Assembly (NCBI GenBank): GCA_963210315.1
Contig: OY723238.1
Coordinates: 1,054,001 to 1,118,000 of the forward strand
Source of the DNA: Rhynchopus euleeides
Lineage: Eukaryota > Euglenozoa > Diplonemea > Diplonemida > Diplonemidae
Direction: 5' to 3'
Length of the DNA stretch: 64,000 nt
Part shown: positions 31,344 to 42,396 of the stretch, in pieces
Position numbering within the stretch: position 1 is the first letter of the stretch
How the letters are laid out: each line of letters opens with the position of its first letter
Notes under the pieces: model-generated
Seen by the model: the letters and a program-made list of their open reading frames with translations, nothing else
The model's database searches: none
Told to the model about the DNA's origin: nothing
Made by a program: the position numbers and the translations under genes

Positions 31344-33035
31344 TCAGTCCTGTGTGATCCCAAACATAGGACTCGGCACGGGGCCGCGTACCCCGAAGCA
31401 ATCGGGTTCACCATAGGCGCTGGTTCTATCGCACACCCACGGCTCATCACCATCTCCATACGGCGCAGGCGGTATCGCAAAGGGCAGTGGGACCGCCAGC
31501 GGTGCAGGGTTGCGCACATTCGCCATCACGGGGAGCATGCTGGAGGGGGTGCCTGGCATGCAGAGCACACCGAGCTCATAGTTCATAATGTACAGCTGGG
31601 ACTCCCGCACTTCCAGCTTGCCCCAGGCCGCCATGCTGAGGTTGGCAGACGTCAGGATCGACCAATCCACCCCGGTGCACACCGAACCCTCCGCCATCCG
31701 CACCTTCGTATACGTCTTGATATGCGGCGGCGTCGCCTCCCGCAGGGGGTTCCCAGACCACCTGTGCAGCGGCCCGAGAAAGGAGTGCAGCTTCTGCACA
31801 TTCTTCGTACTCCCGGGGATGCTCCTGCCTCCGTTGTACCCCTCGACGCAGCTGCGCACATCGCCTATGGTGGGCCACACCGCCTTTGCCACCGCAGGGG
31901 CGCCGCACCCCAGCGACCCTGACACGAACTCGGAGACCCACTTCTGGTTGAGCGACCCCACCGAGGAGAACTGCAGCAGGAGCTCCGACACCTCCCCCGG
32001 GGCAAGCGCAGGTGGGGGCTGCGAGGCGCCTGCCTCCGACAGGCAGCGCCGGACCTTCATGTGGCCCCACCTGCTGAGAGCCGCCCCTGTGTGTCTGCCC
32101 GGGACAGACCCAACGAGGCGGAGGTGCCGCGGGTCGACAGAAGAGAAGTCGAAGTCGGAAACCCGGTTCTGCCTGGCTGTGGAGGGCAGTCGCGAGGCAG
32201 GCCCCTCTCGATCCCACCCCGACGCGCTGAGGTATTCCAGCAGATCTGCCTCGAATGTGCTGGGGGTGCCGTTGGGCACCGCAGAGGGGTGGCCCGGCGT
32301 GCCGCCTGCAGAAGAAGTGGGTTTCTCGAAGAAGTCCCGTGTCCACACCCCCTGCGCCTTGTTGTTCACATCGCAGTAGATCAGATTGGCTGTGTGGATC
32401 GCCAGGCGCAGCTTACGTCGAGACGACCCCGCAGGGTAGAACGCCATGATGAACTTAGAGTGGTGCGATCCGTAGGCAGAGTACCCCTTCTTGATGGCGA
32501 TGTTCCAATGCGCGGGCACCTGCAGTGTCCCTCCTGTGTCAGATAGCCACAGGGTGACCTTCACATCGTTCTTCCTCAGGTAGGGGTAGGCGGAAACCAG
32601 CCAGATGGGGTCGATCATATAATCGGCAAACAGGATCTCGGCGGGTTTTGAGGAGAAGAGGTCCAGCAGGCTGACGGTGTCGATGTTGGGGACCTGGTGT
32701 GAGGGGTGGACAGACATGAGGTTCCACACCAGCTCCGGTGGGGGGCTGGGGGCAGGCGGGTCTGCCGTGGCTGCGGTACTGCCCGGACGGCTCCTCTTGC
32801 GATCCGGTTCGTCCCCCCCGGAGGCGGTGGCGGCACCCCGTTTGTTGGATTTTTCCATCTCCTCCTCACGTTCCATCTCCTTCAGGAACAGGCAGAACTC
32901 CTCCATCTGACGGGCTTCATCTGCATCAACCATGCCGGGTGCTGCGTCACCACCCGGCACGACAGCCCCGCCGTCGGACCCGTCGTCAGGGAAGAGGTTG
33001 AGGCCGCCACCCTTCGCTTCTTCCGCGTCAGGCAT
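31344..33035 (-). CDS. TDP1: Tyrosyl-DNA phosphodiesterase 1
   Basis: 563 residues, intronless. TDP1 hydrolyses the bond between a topoisomerase I tyrosine and a DNA 3' phosphate, in nuclear (and often mitochondrial) repair. Both catalytic HKN motifs of the phospholipase D fold are present: HHSKF with H192 and K194 plus N217 (HTANL), and HIKTY with H438 and K440 plus N465 (TSANLSMAAWG). The N-terminal 100 residues are acidic/Ser-rich and disordered, with a basic patch (KRGAA, DRKRSR) that may be a nuclear signal. The length is close to that of animal TDP1. The ATG at 33035 is the first in frame and sits before the disordered tail. Confidence 0.95.
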   Translation of the reverse strand: MPDAEEAKGGGLNLFPDDGSDGGAVVPGGDAAPGMVDADEARQMEEFCLFLKEMEREEEMEKSNKRGAATASGGDEPDRKRSRPGSTAATADPPAPSPPPELVWNLMSVHPSHQVPNIDTVSLLDLFSSKPAEILFADYMIDPIWLVSAYPYLRKNDVKVTLWLSDTGGTLQVPAHWNIAIKKGYSAYGSHHSKFIMAFYPAGSSRRKLRLAIHTANLIYCDVNNKAQGVWTRDFFEKPTSSAGGTPGHPSAVPNGTPSTFEADLLEYLSASGWDREGPASRLPSTARQNRVSDFDFSSVDPRHLRLVGSVPGRHTGAALSRWGHMKVRRCLSEAGASQPPPALAPGEVSELLLQFSSVGSLNQKWVSEFVSGSLGCGAPAVAKAVWPTIGDVRSCVEGYNGGRSIPGSTKNVQKLHSFLGPLHRWSGNPLREATPPHIKTYTKVRMAEGSVCTGVDWSILTSANLSMAAWGKLEVRESQLYIMNYELGVLCMPGTPSSMLPVMANVRNPAPLAVPLPFAIPPAPYGDGDEPWVCDRTSAYGEPDCFGVRGPVPSPMFGITQD

Positions 33036-36000
33036 CGCGTGCCCAGGCCGTGCTACCCGCCTTGGTGGTTTGTTATAATCTAATAATCAACTGGGGGAAG
33101 GAGTGGGGCGAGGTGGGCTGTGTTACTGCCTCTGGCGCATGGCTGTGGCTGCCTGCCTGCATAGGAGGGGTGTATGTGTGTGTGTGTGTGGTGATCAGTC
33201 CGTAACTGTTATCCCACAGTTGCTGGGCAGGGTATCCACAATAAAGGCGAAAGGAGTACAATTTTCTAAGGTGGGTGCAAGGGGTGGTTGTAGGAATATG
33301 GGGGCGAGGGGGCTGGGATGGGGGTCGAGGGTTCGGTTAGCTTCACTCTCGTTCGCCGGGCATGAGGTCTTCTGGGCCTGGGAAATCGGCCCAAACATAC
33401 AGAGTGTGCAGCTCGATGCACAAACCCCTCACCTGTCCTGCGCCATTTACTCCGTTCACAAAGTGATTTTGGCCGAATCACCTCCCGTCCTTCTCTTATC
33501 CATCAAATGTTTACAGAAACAGAGGGGCTGGTCGAAGACCATCGTCAAGGGCTGGCGTGGGTCATGTTCACGCACCTGCGCAACACGGGTGCGACATAAA
33601 GAATTGTTTTTGCAGCAGGCAGGCAGCAGTGCCAACAGAGCTCATCATCATCACCCATGCACTCCACCATCGCCTGCAAGTGTGACGCATCTCTTTGTGC
33701 GCGCAAAAAAAACTTGAGTATCTGTTTGTGTCGGAGGATAGGAAGGGGGGGAAATGGTGAAAATCGTGCTCCTTTCGCTTAAATGTAGACACCCTGTCCA
33801 GCAACTGTGGGAGAACAGTTCGGGACCACTTTTTGTTGAGCGCACACGGAAAACATTCCGAGATCTCAGAGTGATGGTGTACTTCTTGGACGCTTACATC
33901 TCGATCACACACGGAGGCCTGCACAACATAACATAAACCAGATGCGCTCCGAACGATGGCAACACCCTTCCGGCAACGCGACACCCTTTGGGGCCTTTGT
34001 GTGACTTGCAACCAAGGGGCAGACGGGCTGATTTGATACGAAAATACTTTGCCCGGCCCATTCCACCACACAGGGGGAGGGGGTTCAACACAATTTCGGA
34101 CATCGAACACCACCAGGGGGCGAGGGGGAAAACGGGGCATCTGTTTTGAAGTTTGGGCAGCCGACACCGGGTGGGTGGGGGCTACCAATCTGGGCGGATC
34201 ATTCGTGAACACTGCCCGGCAGGCTTGCCTGCATTCGGGGGGGGAGGGGTGGGTGTGTTCGGATCTGTCAATAAAAGGGCGCCCTTTTAACCACGGCTTA
34301 GCGAAGCCCCCCACCCCCCACCCCCTTCCCACCCACAGCCTGCGTGCGCCCAATCGCGGCACAACGGCAAAACACTCTCGCATCCATCCCCGGAAGCCTG
34401 GTGGTGGGCGAGCTGCCGCATCGAAGCAATGCAATAGCAAAGAGGCTGGACAGAGGGCGGCAGATGGTGAGTGTTATGAGCGTGTCGCCGCGGACAGGCT
34501 TGGAGAAACCCCCCGACCCGATCGGGGGGACGGCAGTGACTCTCTGCTGATCTCCGCCCCAGTGGGGGGGGGGGAGGGGAATGGTGACGGTCATGTCGTG
34601 CACTGCGTGGGTGCGGTCGCAGTGACTTTATTGAGATCCATCGCAATCACGCCACTCTACGAAACACGTGAATATTTTTTTTTGCAACAGGGGAGAACAC
34701 ACCGATCGACCCCGCATTTCTTGGGCCTTCCTGGGCTTCAGCAGTACCATATTGGAGGGTGGGGGTGGGGGGGTGATGCGTGTGCGTGTGATGCAACGCT
34801 GCTCCCAACAACCCACGGCCTTAAAAACATGTTCAAAAAAGTCGTTCAAATTTGTTTCCCACGCGCGCCCCTTACTCCCTCCACACTGGGGGAGGGGCGA
34901 AGTTAATTCCACGAAAAACTAAAAAAACATACCCCCCCACCCCACCCCCTCCCCGGTGATGAGCACAGGCGCCGCGACAAGGGAATGCGGATGTTACATG
35001 AGAAGGGGATGTCAGCAGTCCTTCCTGCCATCCGCTGCCAAGCCGCGCTCGGCCTTCCCCCTCCCCTGTGCCAATATTTTACATTCTTCCATAGGGGAAA
35101 AAGGGCGATGTGTTTTTTCCTTCTTCTTCTCCTTCTTCTTCTTCTTCTTCACTTCTTGACGACGTGTTGCAGTACGGCCAGTACGAACATCACGTGGGTC
35201 TTTTTGTGACATCCCTTCCTCTCAAGCACTCAAGTCTCTCAAGCCACACACACAGACACGCCTGCTGTTGAGGTGTGCTTGTGTGCCACCCCCCCCCCCC
35301 CCCCCGAGCTTCCTCCGACACTTGAGAATCGAGACGGGATACACAAGGAGGATGGCCAGGAAGGCTCACCCCAAAAACCCTTGGATGCGCACATCTGTGA
35401 TGGGTACCTTGTGGGTTGAACCCAAGCTGTGCTAAATCACGGCCCATCTGCTGTCCCACTTGGTTACTGGGGGAGCTGGCACTGTAGGCTTTGGAGAGAG
35501 AGAGAGAGAGAGAGTCATCTGCAGAAGTGCGGGAGTTCACGTTCCAGGGAGCCTCACACACACCAAGCAGACGAGAGAAGACAGTGAGAAGGCAGGAGGT
35601 GTGGGACGGGGGGTGGGGGGGAGTGGTGTCGTTGCAAGATGTGAGCGGTTTTGACACCACCACCACCACCACCACCACCGCTCTCCCCCAATAAGCACGA
35701 TCTGCGGACAGAAAAAGTCTACGGCTTGGCACCCCTGGGGTCACGCCCCGATGTCCCCGTCGCGTTGCTGTCGTACACCATCTGCAGGTGGCGGTTGGTG
35801 TTGGCATGGCTGTACATTCATAAGAAACTCTAATTCTTTAGGAACCCAGTGTTCTGAACGTCGCAACAGCAGACGCCTAAGCTATCCTGTCACACGATGG
35901 ACAAAAGAGAGTATCTAATATCACGCTGCCACCTCATCACATGCCGGGGGGGTTATTTGTTGCGTGCCGTGTGGTATGTTACCACAGCAAAGCGCCCTAT

Positions 36001-36172
36001 CACTTCACAGCTACAACCGCTCTGATGAATTTCCTTTTGTTTGTTGCGTTGACGCTTCTACACACAAAACCCTGAACTGATCACACCCTGAGCCTGATGA
36101 AGGGTGGGGATAGTGTATAGAGCACGTTTGGTTGCAACTGTGGTGGGGCGCTTTCCGCTCACACGAGTGTGC
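33036..36172. other. 3.1-kb intergenic region, no gene seen
   Basis: Open frames on both strands have no recognisable features. Simple sequence includes a T/C tract near 35118-35150, a C-run near 35288, a GA run near 35495-35515 and a CAC run at about 35656-35681. Confidence 0.5.
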
Positions 36173-37898
36173 TTAAAAAAAATCCTGCGGAACCCATGCC
36201 GCCCCCGTGCAGTTCTGGCAGAATCGAAAGGGAATGGCACCCCCTTTCGCACCCCCACCCCCCCCCCCTCGCATGCAAGACATACCTTGTAGAGGGCGGC
36301 GTTGCAACCGGTGGACAGAAAGAAGACCAGGAAGAGCCAAAGCAGCTTCACCACACCATGCGGGTAATAGGGGTATGAAGCGGAGATGAAGAAGGCCAGC
36401 CAAGGCACTGTGAAGAGCGCGAAGTGGATGTTCTCGAGGCGCAGCTTTGTGCCGTAGGCACGCAGCCACACGAAGCAGGCGAGGTGGTAGAGCGTCAGTG
36501 TGTAGTATGTGATGAACACGGCCCATCCGAGCACCGGGGGCAGGATGCCCGGTGCCATCGACACACCGACCATCATCGACACAGCAGACAGCCCGAACCC
36601 AGTGGTGACAGCGACGCAGCTGCCGCGTCCCCACATGAACCACACCCCCTCCCGCCGCTGGCTCTCTGCGTCGGATACAGACATGACACCTGACTTGCAG
36701 ACCTGGCAGCGCTTCAGCACCTGAGATGCCGGGGCAGGGGTGGGTGAGGAAGTGGTGGGGGTGTTTCTTAGAAATGGGTGTGCTTGGATAGTGTTGCACC
36801 TTCCGTTGTGTCGGAGTGGGCAGGGCCCCTGCAGCCCATCCCGGTGATATGGGGGTGTTCGGTGTGTGGCCAAACAAAACTGGAGCAGAAGGGAGAATAT
36901 TTCTTCGTTCGTCGTATGTCGCATTCTGCAAATTGCGGGTGTCACCACGAGCAGCATACCTGGGTGAGGATGAAGTGGATGATGGGGGCCAGCACCAGCA
37001 GCCCGACGTGCAGGGGGTAGTCGGAGGGCCCGTCCAGCTTGTTGCGGTAGCGGAGCCAGTGGAAGTGCATGTCCATCATCGGGTAGCCCCACCAGCACCA
37101 CGGCTTGCCGAACTGTGCGATGGGGTACGTCATCGTCACGATGTTCTCGGCACTCCCCCAAGGGCCACCCCACGACATCTTCTCATAGTAGTAGATGTGG
37201 TGCATGTTGTATGACACAGGCAAGCGGTTCATCCGGTCATTGCTCGGGGGGCTCTGCTTGGTCCACTCGTTGGCAGCGTTCAGCCCCTTGAAGTATGCGT
37301 TGATGAAGCCTTGGTCCGCACCGTCGAATGAACCGAGGGTTTCAATCTTGTTGACCATGTCGTCGTACACCGCACGGTCAGGCTTCACCACAAGGATTGC
37401 AGTGTGGAAGTTGATGGGGTTGAAGAACACCGCACAGAAGTGCCCGCAGTTGAAGAGGAAGTCTGCGTGCTGCATGAGAATCACATCCGCATCAAGAAAG
37501 ATGACACGCTCATACTGTGTCATGGACCAGATCTTGAGCTTATTCAGCGCGAAGGCAAACCGGGGCTGCGTGCGGAGCCAAGGCGAGTTGATGTTCTTCA
37601 CCCATTCGAGCTTGAGCCCGTCACTCTCGAAGACACGGGCGTACTTCTGGTTTGTCCCATCTGCAATCAGCACCACGCGATCCGCCTCGGTGTTTGAGTC
37701 CTTCGCACTCTGCATCAGCACGCGTGCCCCCAGGAAGTACTCCGCGTCGTTGCGCCCCGCCTCGTAGAAGATCGTCGCCCACGCAAACTTTGCACCCTTC
37801 GGGGGGACAACGTGTGACGTGCTCACCTCCATCTCACCAACTGCCGCCGCTGCGAGCAGCAGCAAGAGGCCGGGCAGCACCGTGCATATGCGAGACAT
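36173..37898 (-). CDS. GT8 glycosyltransferase with C-terminal membrane helices (PGSIP6/IPUT1-like)
   Basis: Exons are 37898-36960, 36720-36286 and 36214-36173; all junctions are phase 0 with GTATG donors and CAG acceptors, giving 471 residues. A signal peptide (residues 1-20) leads into a glycogenin-like GT8 domain: DAD at 136-138 binds the metal and nucleotide sugar, with NKLKIW near 119-124, FHTAILVVKP at 164-173 and GADQGFIN at 193-200. Five hydrophobic segments follow, starting with PLHVGLLVLAPIIHFIL. This architecture is that of plant PGSIP6-type enzymes, which glycosylate inositol phosphorylceramide in the Golgi. The substrate here is inferred from architecture only. The ATG at 37898 begins the signal peptide. 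Confidence 0.88.
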
Positions 37899-38872
37899 GG
37901 TGCGCACCACTGCCCGTGCCTGCCGGTGTGTGTGGGTGATGACACGCACTGCCTCTGTGTTGGCCAAGGCACGAGGATGGGTGCACAATACAAGCCAATG
38001 GAGTACGGGGGTGTAGGGGGGGAGGTAGCCCTGACCGCTGCCCCCTGCTTTGGAGCTCGGGGTATTGTCCAACACTCCAGACAGCGAGCGATATCCGCAC
38101 ATTCGCTGGGCACACACACGCACACCCCTGGTATCATTATACAGTACAACAGGGTGTGCCCTGCAACACCCCTTGATGGTAGCTCTATTGTTTTTGTACA
38201 CGCCACCACTCTGCTGAGGGTTGCATTCACCTACACCTCTCGACCCCCGCCGTCACCCACCCCACTCCACCGCCACTCCGCCCCGTTTTGAGCACCCGAC
38301 CACTCAGAGAGCAGGCCATACACCAGGCGCGCAATTCTTTGAAGTATCGACTTCTTCGGGCAACACAGCCAGCAAGGCATGGCATCGTGAATGCCAGCTG
38401 CAAAGAAGCACCTCCATAGCCCCACTCGCCACACACACAGAGCTTGCAGGGCCCTTTATAATACGTTGTGCGCCGAGGAGGCCCGCACGAAGTGGAGTGG
38501 GTGGGTAGGGGCGGGGGGGAAGGGGGCCGAAAGGTCTGTTCTATCCCCAGGAAGGGGGCAGGGGTAGGGGTGGGGATGGTGCAGGCACACATCCTTCTTC
38601 TCTCTCTCTCTCCCTTTGGATAAAGTAACAAAAAAACAAACAACAGCTAAAGACGAAAAGGGATAGAGAAGTGCACTCCGCTTGACCCACCCCCCCATGG
38701 CTGGATCGTGAAAAGGCAGATTTTTTTGCTTGTGACCTGCCTGCCTGGCTGTGAAACACATTCGCAGACAACGCACCAACCCACCACAACTTCTTTATAT
38801 ACATAAGGAGTGATGCTGGCTGGGGCATCCCCTGCCTGGGGAGGTAGGACGGAGCCAGGCTGGATGGAGCCA
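37899..38872. other. Intergenic region
   Basis: No gene supported. A CT-rich stretch near 38596-38618 and a T-run near 38719 are the only notable features. Confidence 0.5.
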
Positions 38873-41800
38873 TCAGGCCTCACGCCCCTCAGCAGCATCT
38901 GTGAGGCCGCCCTGCGTGGGGCAGGGCACAGGGCTGTTAGCACACCCTGCAGCAGGGCTGCTGAGGATACTGGCAGCAGCAGCCATAGCACGCGCCGCAC
39001 GCCGCTTCACACAAACACCTGCAGAGCCTTCTGTCGACAGCGCAGTTGTCTCCGAGAAGGCATGGGTGCGTGTGTTGAGCGGCCGCCACCCCGATTTGGC
39101 AGCGGGGGATGACTGCGGCGGCCGCCTCTCAGCCTGCAGCTCCTCACGCGCCTCCGCCGCCAGCCGCTGCCGCGTCTGCAGGCTCACGGTGCTCTGCTTG
39201 CTGAGGCGCGACTCCACCGCCCTGCCACCGCCACCGCCACACCTCACCCCACCCACAGCTCTGGGTGTCTGCGTGCCTCTGTCACTCTTGGGCCCAACAC
39301 CACCACCACCACCACCACCACCACCACCACCCTCTGCAGGCGTACCGCCATGCGACCCAACCGAACCCCGGAGGGGCGTGGCGTCGCCACCTCCGCTGCC
39401 AGGCGTGCAGCAGCTCTGCTGCTGCTGCTGCTTCTCCCCCCCTGCGGAAGACCGCGGCGGGGTGCAGGGCTGAGGGTGCCTCGCCCCGCCGTCGCCGCCA
39501 CGCCCCTGCGCCTGCCGGGGCCCGGCAACGCCCCCGCCGCCCTGCGGCGGCGACAGGGCTGCCTGTCGCCATACCCCCTGCGCTTCGCGCAGGGACACCT
39601 GCGATTTCGTCAGCTGCATCAGCCGGTCGGAGGGCTGGTCTACCGCACGCCGCGGCGCCCCGACACCCCCGCGGCACCTCGGGAGGGACCCGAGCCTCCC
39701 CGGGGGGAGCGCAACCTTCATGAAGCTACTGCCGGTGTGCAGGAGGTAGCCCCCACGCCGCTGCCGCTCAGCCTCCTCCTCGTCGAGGTAGTCCGCCAGG
39801 CGCCTCTTAGCGCCGCCCCCGCCCAGCCCGTCACCCATCGACTCCTGCAGGAGCTGCAGATGCGCTTTGAGGGATTTAGACTCCGCTTTGGCAGCCTGGC
39901 GAGCTCTGTCCATCGCCTCCCTCACAGTGGTGGGTTTGGGCAGGCAGGCCTGCCCCGCAGCTCCGAGGTGATGTGTCGGCGGGGTTTCCTCCATAAGATG
40001 CGGCGCGGCAGGCGAAGTCCCCCCGCTCCTCCCAGAGAAGGACCGGGGTGACCTGACGCCGTTATCCAGGAGCACACCGGAGAACCCGCACCGGACAGTC
40101 ACATAGCTTGGCGAGTCGACAAGGTATTCCTTTGTCTCCTTGCAGACCACGCCCCGCCCCTCCAGGTAAGCTTTGTAGTGCGGTGGGATTGTCACGGAGT
40201 CCACGGTGAAGCAGGACATGATTGGGAGAAGGTGCTCCGCCTCCTTTGGGTATTTCGAAACCTTCTCCAAGCTGACCCCCACCCCGGCCTTCCGGATGAG
40301 GAACAGGATGGCGGGCGGCGTGGGGGGAGGTGGGGTCGGGTCGTCCTTCTTCCACCTGCGCCTCGCCCTTGCCTTAGCAGCCTCCTCCTCTGGTGTCGGC
40401 TTTGTCGCGTTCGCCGCAGTCCCTGCGATGTACGACTCGCTCACACCCACATCCAACGCGCAGGAGGATAGCGCAGGCCAGCGGAACTCCGCATTCTTCC
40501 CCAAAGACATATACTCCTTCACAACAGGATCGGGGAGAGCGGCAAGACCCCTCGCAAGCTCATTCCCCACCACGCAGGGCCTCGCCGTGATAGCCGAAAG
40601 CAACACAATGTATTTCACCCACCTCCGGAGAACCTTCTGCTGTGCCGTCTCCCCCTCTGTCGGGTCGGCAGGTGGAGCTCCAGAGCAGGTCCGGAGGGCC
40701 CAGTTGATCTCCGAAAAAATCGACTGGTTTCTATCGTGCTTATGCTCTGCGGAATACGCCTCCCAATCCTCAGGGGAGATGTCGTAATCAGGAACGTCGG
40801 CGAACGTCATGAGAGAGTCGATATCGGGCCCTGCCATGGTGTACAGCATCAGGACAAGCAGCTCGATCCGCGACAGCCCTGGGTAGTATTGGTGTTTTTG
40901 CTCAAACAGGTGATCTGCCGCGAGGGACATAATGCTCATTTTGATGGCGCTCTCCTCGGCATCATCCGGGTCGAATATAGTGGCGTATGCCTTGGTGCTC
41001 TCTCCCAGCACAGGCGAGTCTGGCGCACGCTCCCCCTCCTTCGGGGCGACGAGGTTGTCCATCAGCTCCTCCAGCACACCGCCAGGCTTCTCATTCCAGG
41101 CATCCTTCAGGAAGTTGCAGAGGGACTGGAGGTGCTCCTTCGACGCACCGCCTATCTCCTTCCTCTCCTTGACAGGGCATTTCTTGTTCGACTCCTTCAG
41201 CCCCTTCGCCACGGCGTGCAGCTGCCTCCTGTTGAGATTTCCGTGAACCGACGTGGAGGCCTGTGTGTGGGACACAGATGCGGGGCGGCAAGTCTCGTTA
41301 TAAACCCTCTCCCTCTCCACCCCGCGGATGCTGTGGAGAATGCGGAGTTCGTTGAGCAGGCGCTGCTGCGAGTCGAGCATCTGGAGGGTCACCAACCCTG
41401 TGTAGCGGATGGATTCCAGCGCATCCTCGCATTCGCGCCGGAGGCGCAGCTTGAAGGACATCATCGTATCGCGGCAGAGCGCAGTCCGCTCGCCCCACTC
41501 CGCCACCCACCTGCGGTGCCTCCGGGTGATCTCCTCCGTCTGCACCTGCCTCATCTCAGGCGTGACATTCCACACAGGCCCGGTGGAGCGCTTCCCTGCA
41601 TGCGTCGAGGTGCTGCGGCGCGACGGAGACCCTGCGGGCACCCAATCCAACCCACCGTGCAGCACCACCTTCGAGGGGTGGGCCTGGGGAGCAGCGCCCC
41701 GCCCCCTGCCAGCAGCAGGCGGTGCCGCACCGCGGCCCCCCCGGGGCGGCGGTGCTGGCGGCGCCGGCGGTGCGACATCCCTGCTGCTGCTGGAGGAAGG

Positions 41801-42088
41801 GGGCGCCGCCGGGTGTGGCATGCCCGCCGGCTCCGCCGGATCGGGCACCGGGGAGGCGATGTGCTTCGGGTTTGCGGCTTGTGGCAGGGGTTGTGGTTGC
41901 GGCTGCGGCTGAGGCGGTGGTATGGAGGAGCTGGTGGTGTTCGCGGTGTTGGCGGACCGAACGGACCTTGCGGATCTCGCGGATCTCGCAGATCGGTCCG
42001 ATTTCACAGAGGATGCCTGGGAGGCGGTGTCGCCTGGGGGGGCACGCGCATCGGCGGCAGGCATCGGGTCCCCAGAAGAAGAAGGCAT
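38873..42088 (-). CDS. Large protein with an ADP-ribosyltransferase (R-S-E) domain
   Basis: 1,071 residues from the ATG at 42088, chosen because upstream in-frame sequence is CT-repeat. Residues 1-200 are disordered, with SAR/RSA repeats, a QP run and Arg/Gly-rich patches. A domain from about 440 to 640 has the order of an arginine-type mono-ADP-ribosyltransferase: Arg513 in LARGL, Ser541-Ser542 in WPALSSCAL, and Glu616-x-Glu618 in KYPKEAEHLLP followed by SCFTVDSV. All three signature residues are present, so NAD-dependent transfer activity is plausible. The C-terminal third is disordered with a coiled-coil stretch (AKAESKSLKAHLQLLQESM) and a poly-Gly run encoded by CAC repeats at 39298-39330. 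No signal peptide or membrane segment is visible, so it is probably intracellular. Confidence 0.78.
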   Translation of the reverse strand: MPSSSGDPMPAADARAPPGDTASQASSVKSDRSARSARSARSVRSANTANTTSSSIPPPQPQPQPQPLPQAANPKHIASPVPDPAEPAGMPHPAAPPSSSSSRDVAPPAPPAPPPRGGRGAAPPAAGRGRGAAPQAHPSKVVLHGGLDWVPAGSPSRRSTSTHAGKRSTGPVWNVTPEMRQVQTEEITRRHRRWVAEWGERTALCRDTMMSFKLRLRRECEDALESIRYTGLVTLQMLDSQQRLLNELRILHSIRGVERERVYNETCRPASVSHTQASTSVHGNLNRRQLHAVAKGLKESNKKCPVKERKEIGGASKEHLQSLCNFLKDAWNEKPGGVLEELMDNLVAPKEGERAPDSPVLGESTKAYATIFDPDDAEESAIKMSIMSLAADHLFEQKHQYYPGLSRIELLVLMLYTMAGPDIDSLMTFADVPDYDISPEDWEAYSAEHKHDRNQSIFSEINWALRTCSGAPPADPTEGETAQQKVLRRWVKYIVLLSAITARPCVVGNELARGLAALPDPVVKEYMSLGKNAEFRWPALSSCALDVGVSESYIAGTAANATKPTPEEEAAKARARRRWKKDDPTPPPPTPPAILFLIRKAGVGVSLEKVSKYPKEAEHLLPIMSCFTVDSVTIPPHYKAYLEGRGVVCKETKEYLVDSPSYVTVRCGFSGVLLDNGVRSPRSFSGRSGGTSPAAPHLMEETPPTHHLGAAGQACLPKPTTVREAMDRARQAAKAESKSLKAHLQLLQESMGDGLGGGGAKRRLADYLDEEEAERQRRGGYLLHTGSSFMKVALPPGRLGSLPRCRGGVGAPRRAVDQPSDRLMQLTKSQVSLREAQGVWRQAALSPPQGGGGVAGPRQAQGRGGDGGARHPQPCTPPRSSAGGEKQQQQQSCCTPGSGGGDATPLRGSVGSHGGTPAEGGGGGGGGGGGVGPKSDRGTQTPRAVGGVRCGGGGGRAVESRLSKQSTVSLQTRQRLAAEAREELQAERRPPQSSPAAKSGWRPLNTRTHAFSETTALSTEGSAGVCVKRRAARAMAAAASILSSPAAGCANSPVPCPTQGGLTDAAEGREA

Positions 42089-42261
42089 CCCGGGGGGCTC
42101 TCGGAGTCTCGGGGCGGGGGGGTAAGTTGTCGCTTGTTGCGTGTGTGTGTATCGCCCGCACCCCCTTCCCCACCACGTGCCGGTCAGCGATGCATGTACT
42201 TTGGGGAGGGGGGGTCTGGTCTGTGAAGAAGCGGGCGGTGGTGTGTTGTGGCGGTGATGGG

Positions 42262-42263
42262 TC

Positions 42264-42295
<32 letters not shown>

Positions 42296-42396
42296 GTGTG
42301 TGTGTGGTGTGACCACGTTTTGTGTGGGGAGATCCTGCACGGATCATAGCCCACCCCCGCCCATCCCTACGTCACAGCGGAGGCCCCACTCGGGTT
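42262..42396 (-). repeat. ~110-bp repeat, copy B, with GA microsatellite
   Basis: The inverse complement of 31192-31302, attached here to a longer GA run (about 42262-42291). It lies upstream of the ADP-ribosyltransferase gene, in its presumed leader or promoter region, whereas copy A lies downstream of TDP1. A shared promoter role is therefore unlikely. Confidence 0.75.

Noticed and set aside
33568-34440. 290-codon minus-strand frame between TDP1 and the GT8 gene
   Set aside because: Composition and lack of motifs suggest chance; no splice or leader signals that connect it to a gene.
40736-42226. 496-codon plus-strand frame
   Set aside because: Antisense shadow of the ADP-ribosyltransferase gene; no family features.
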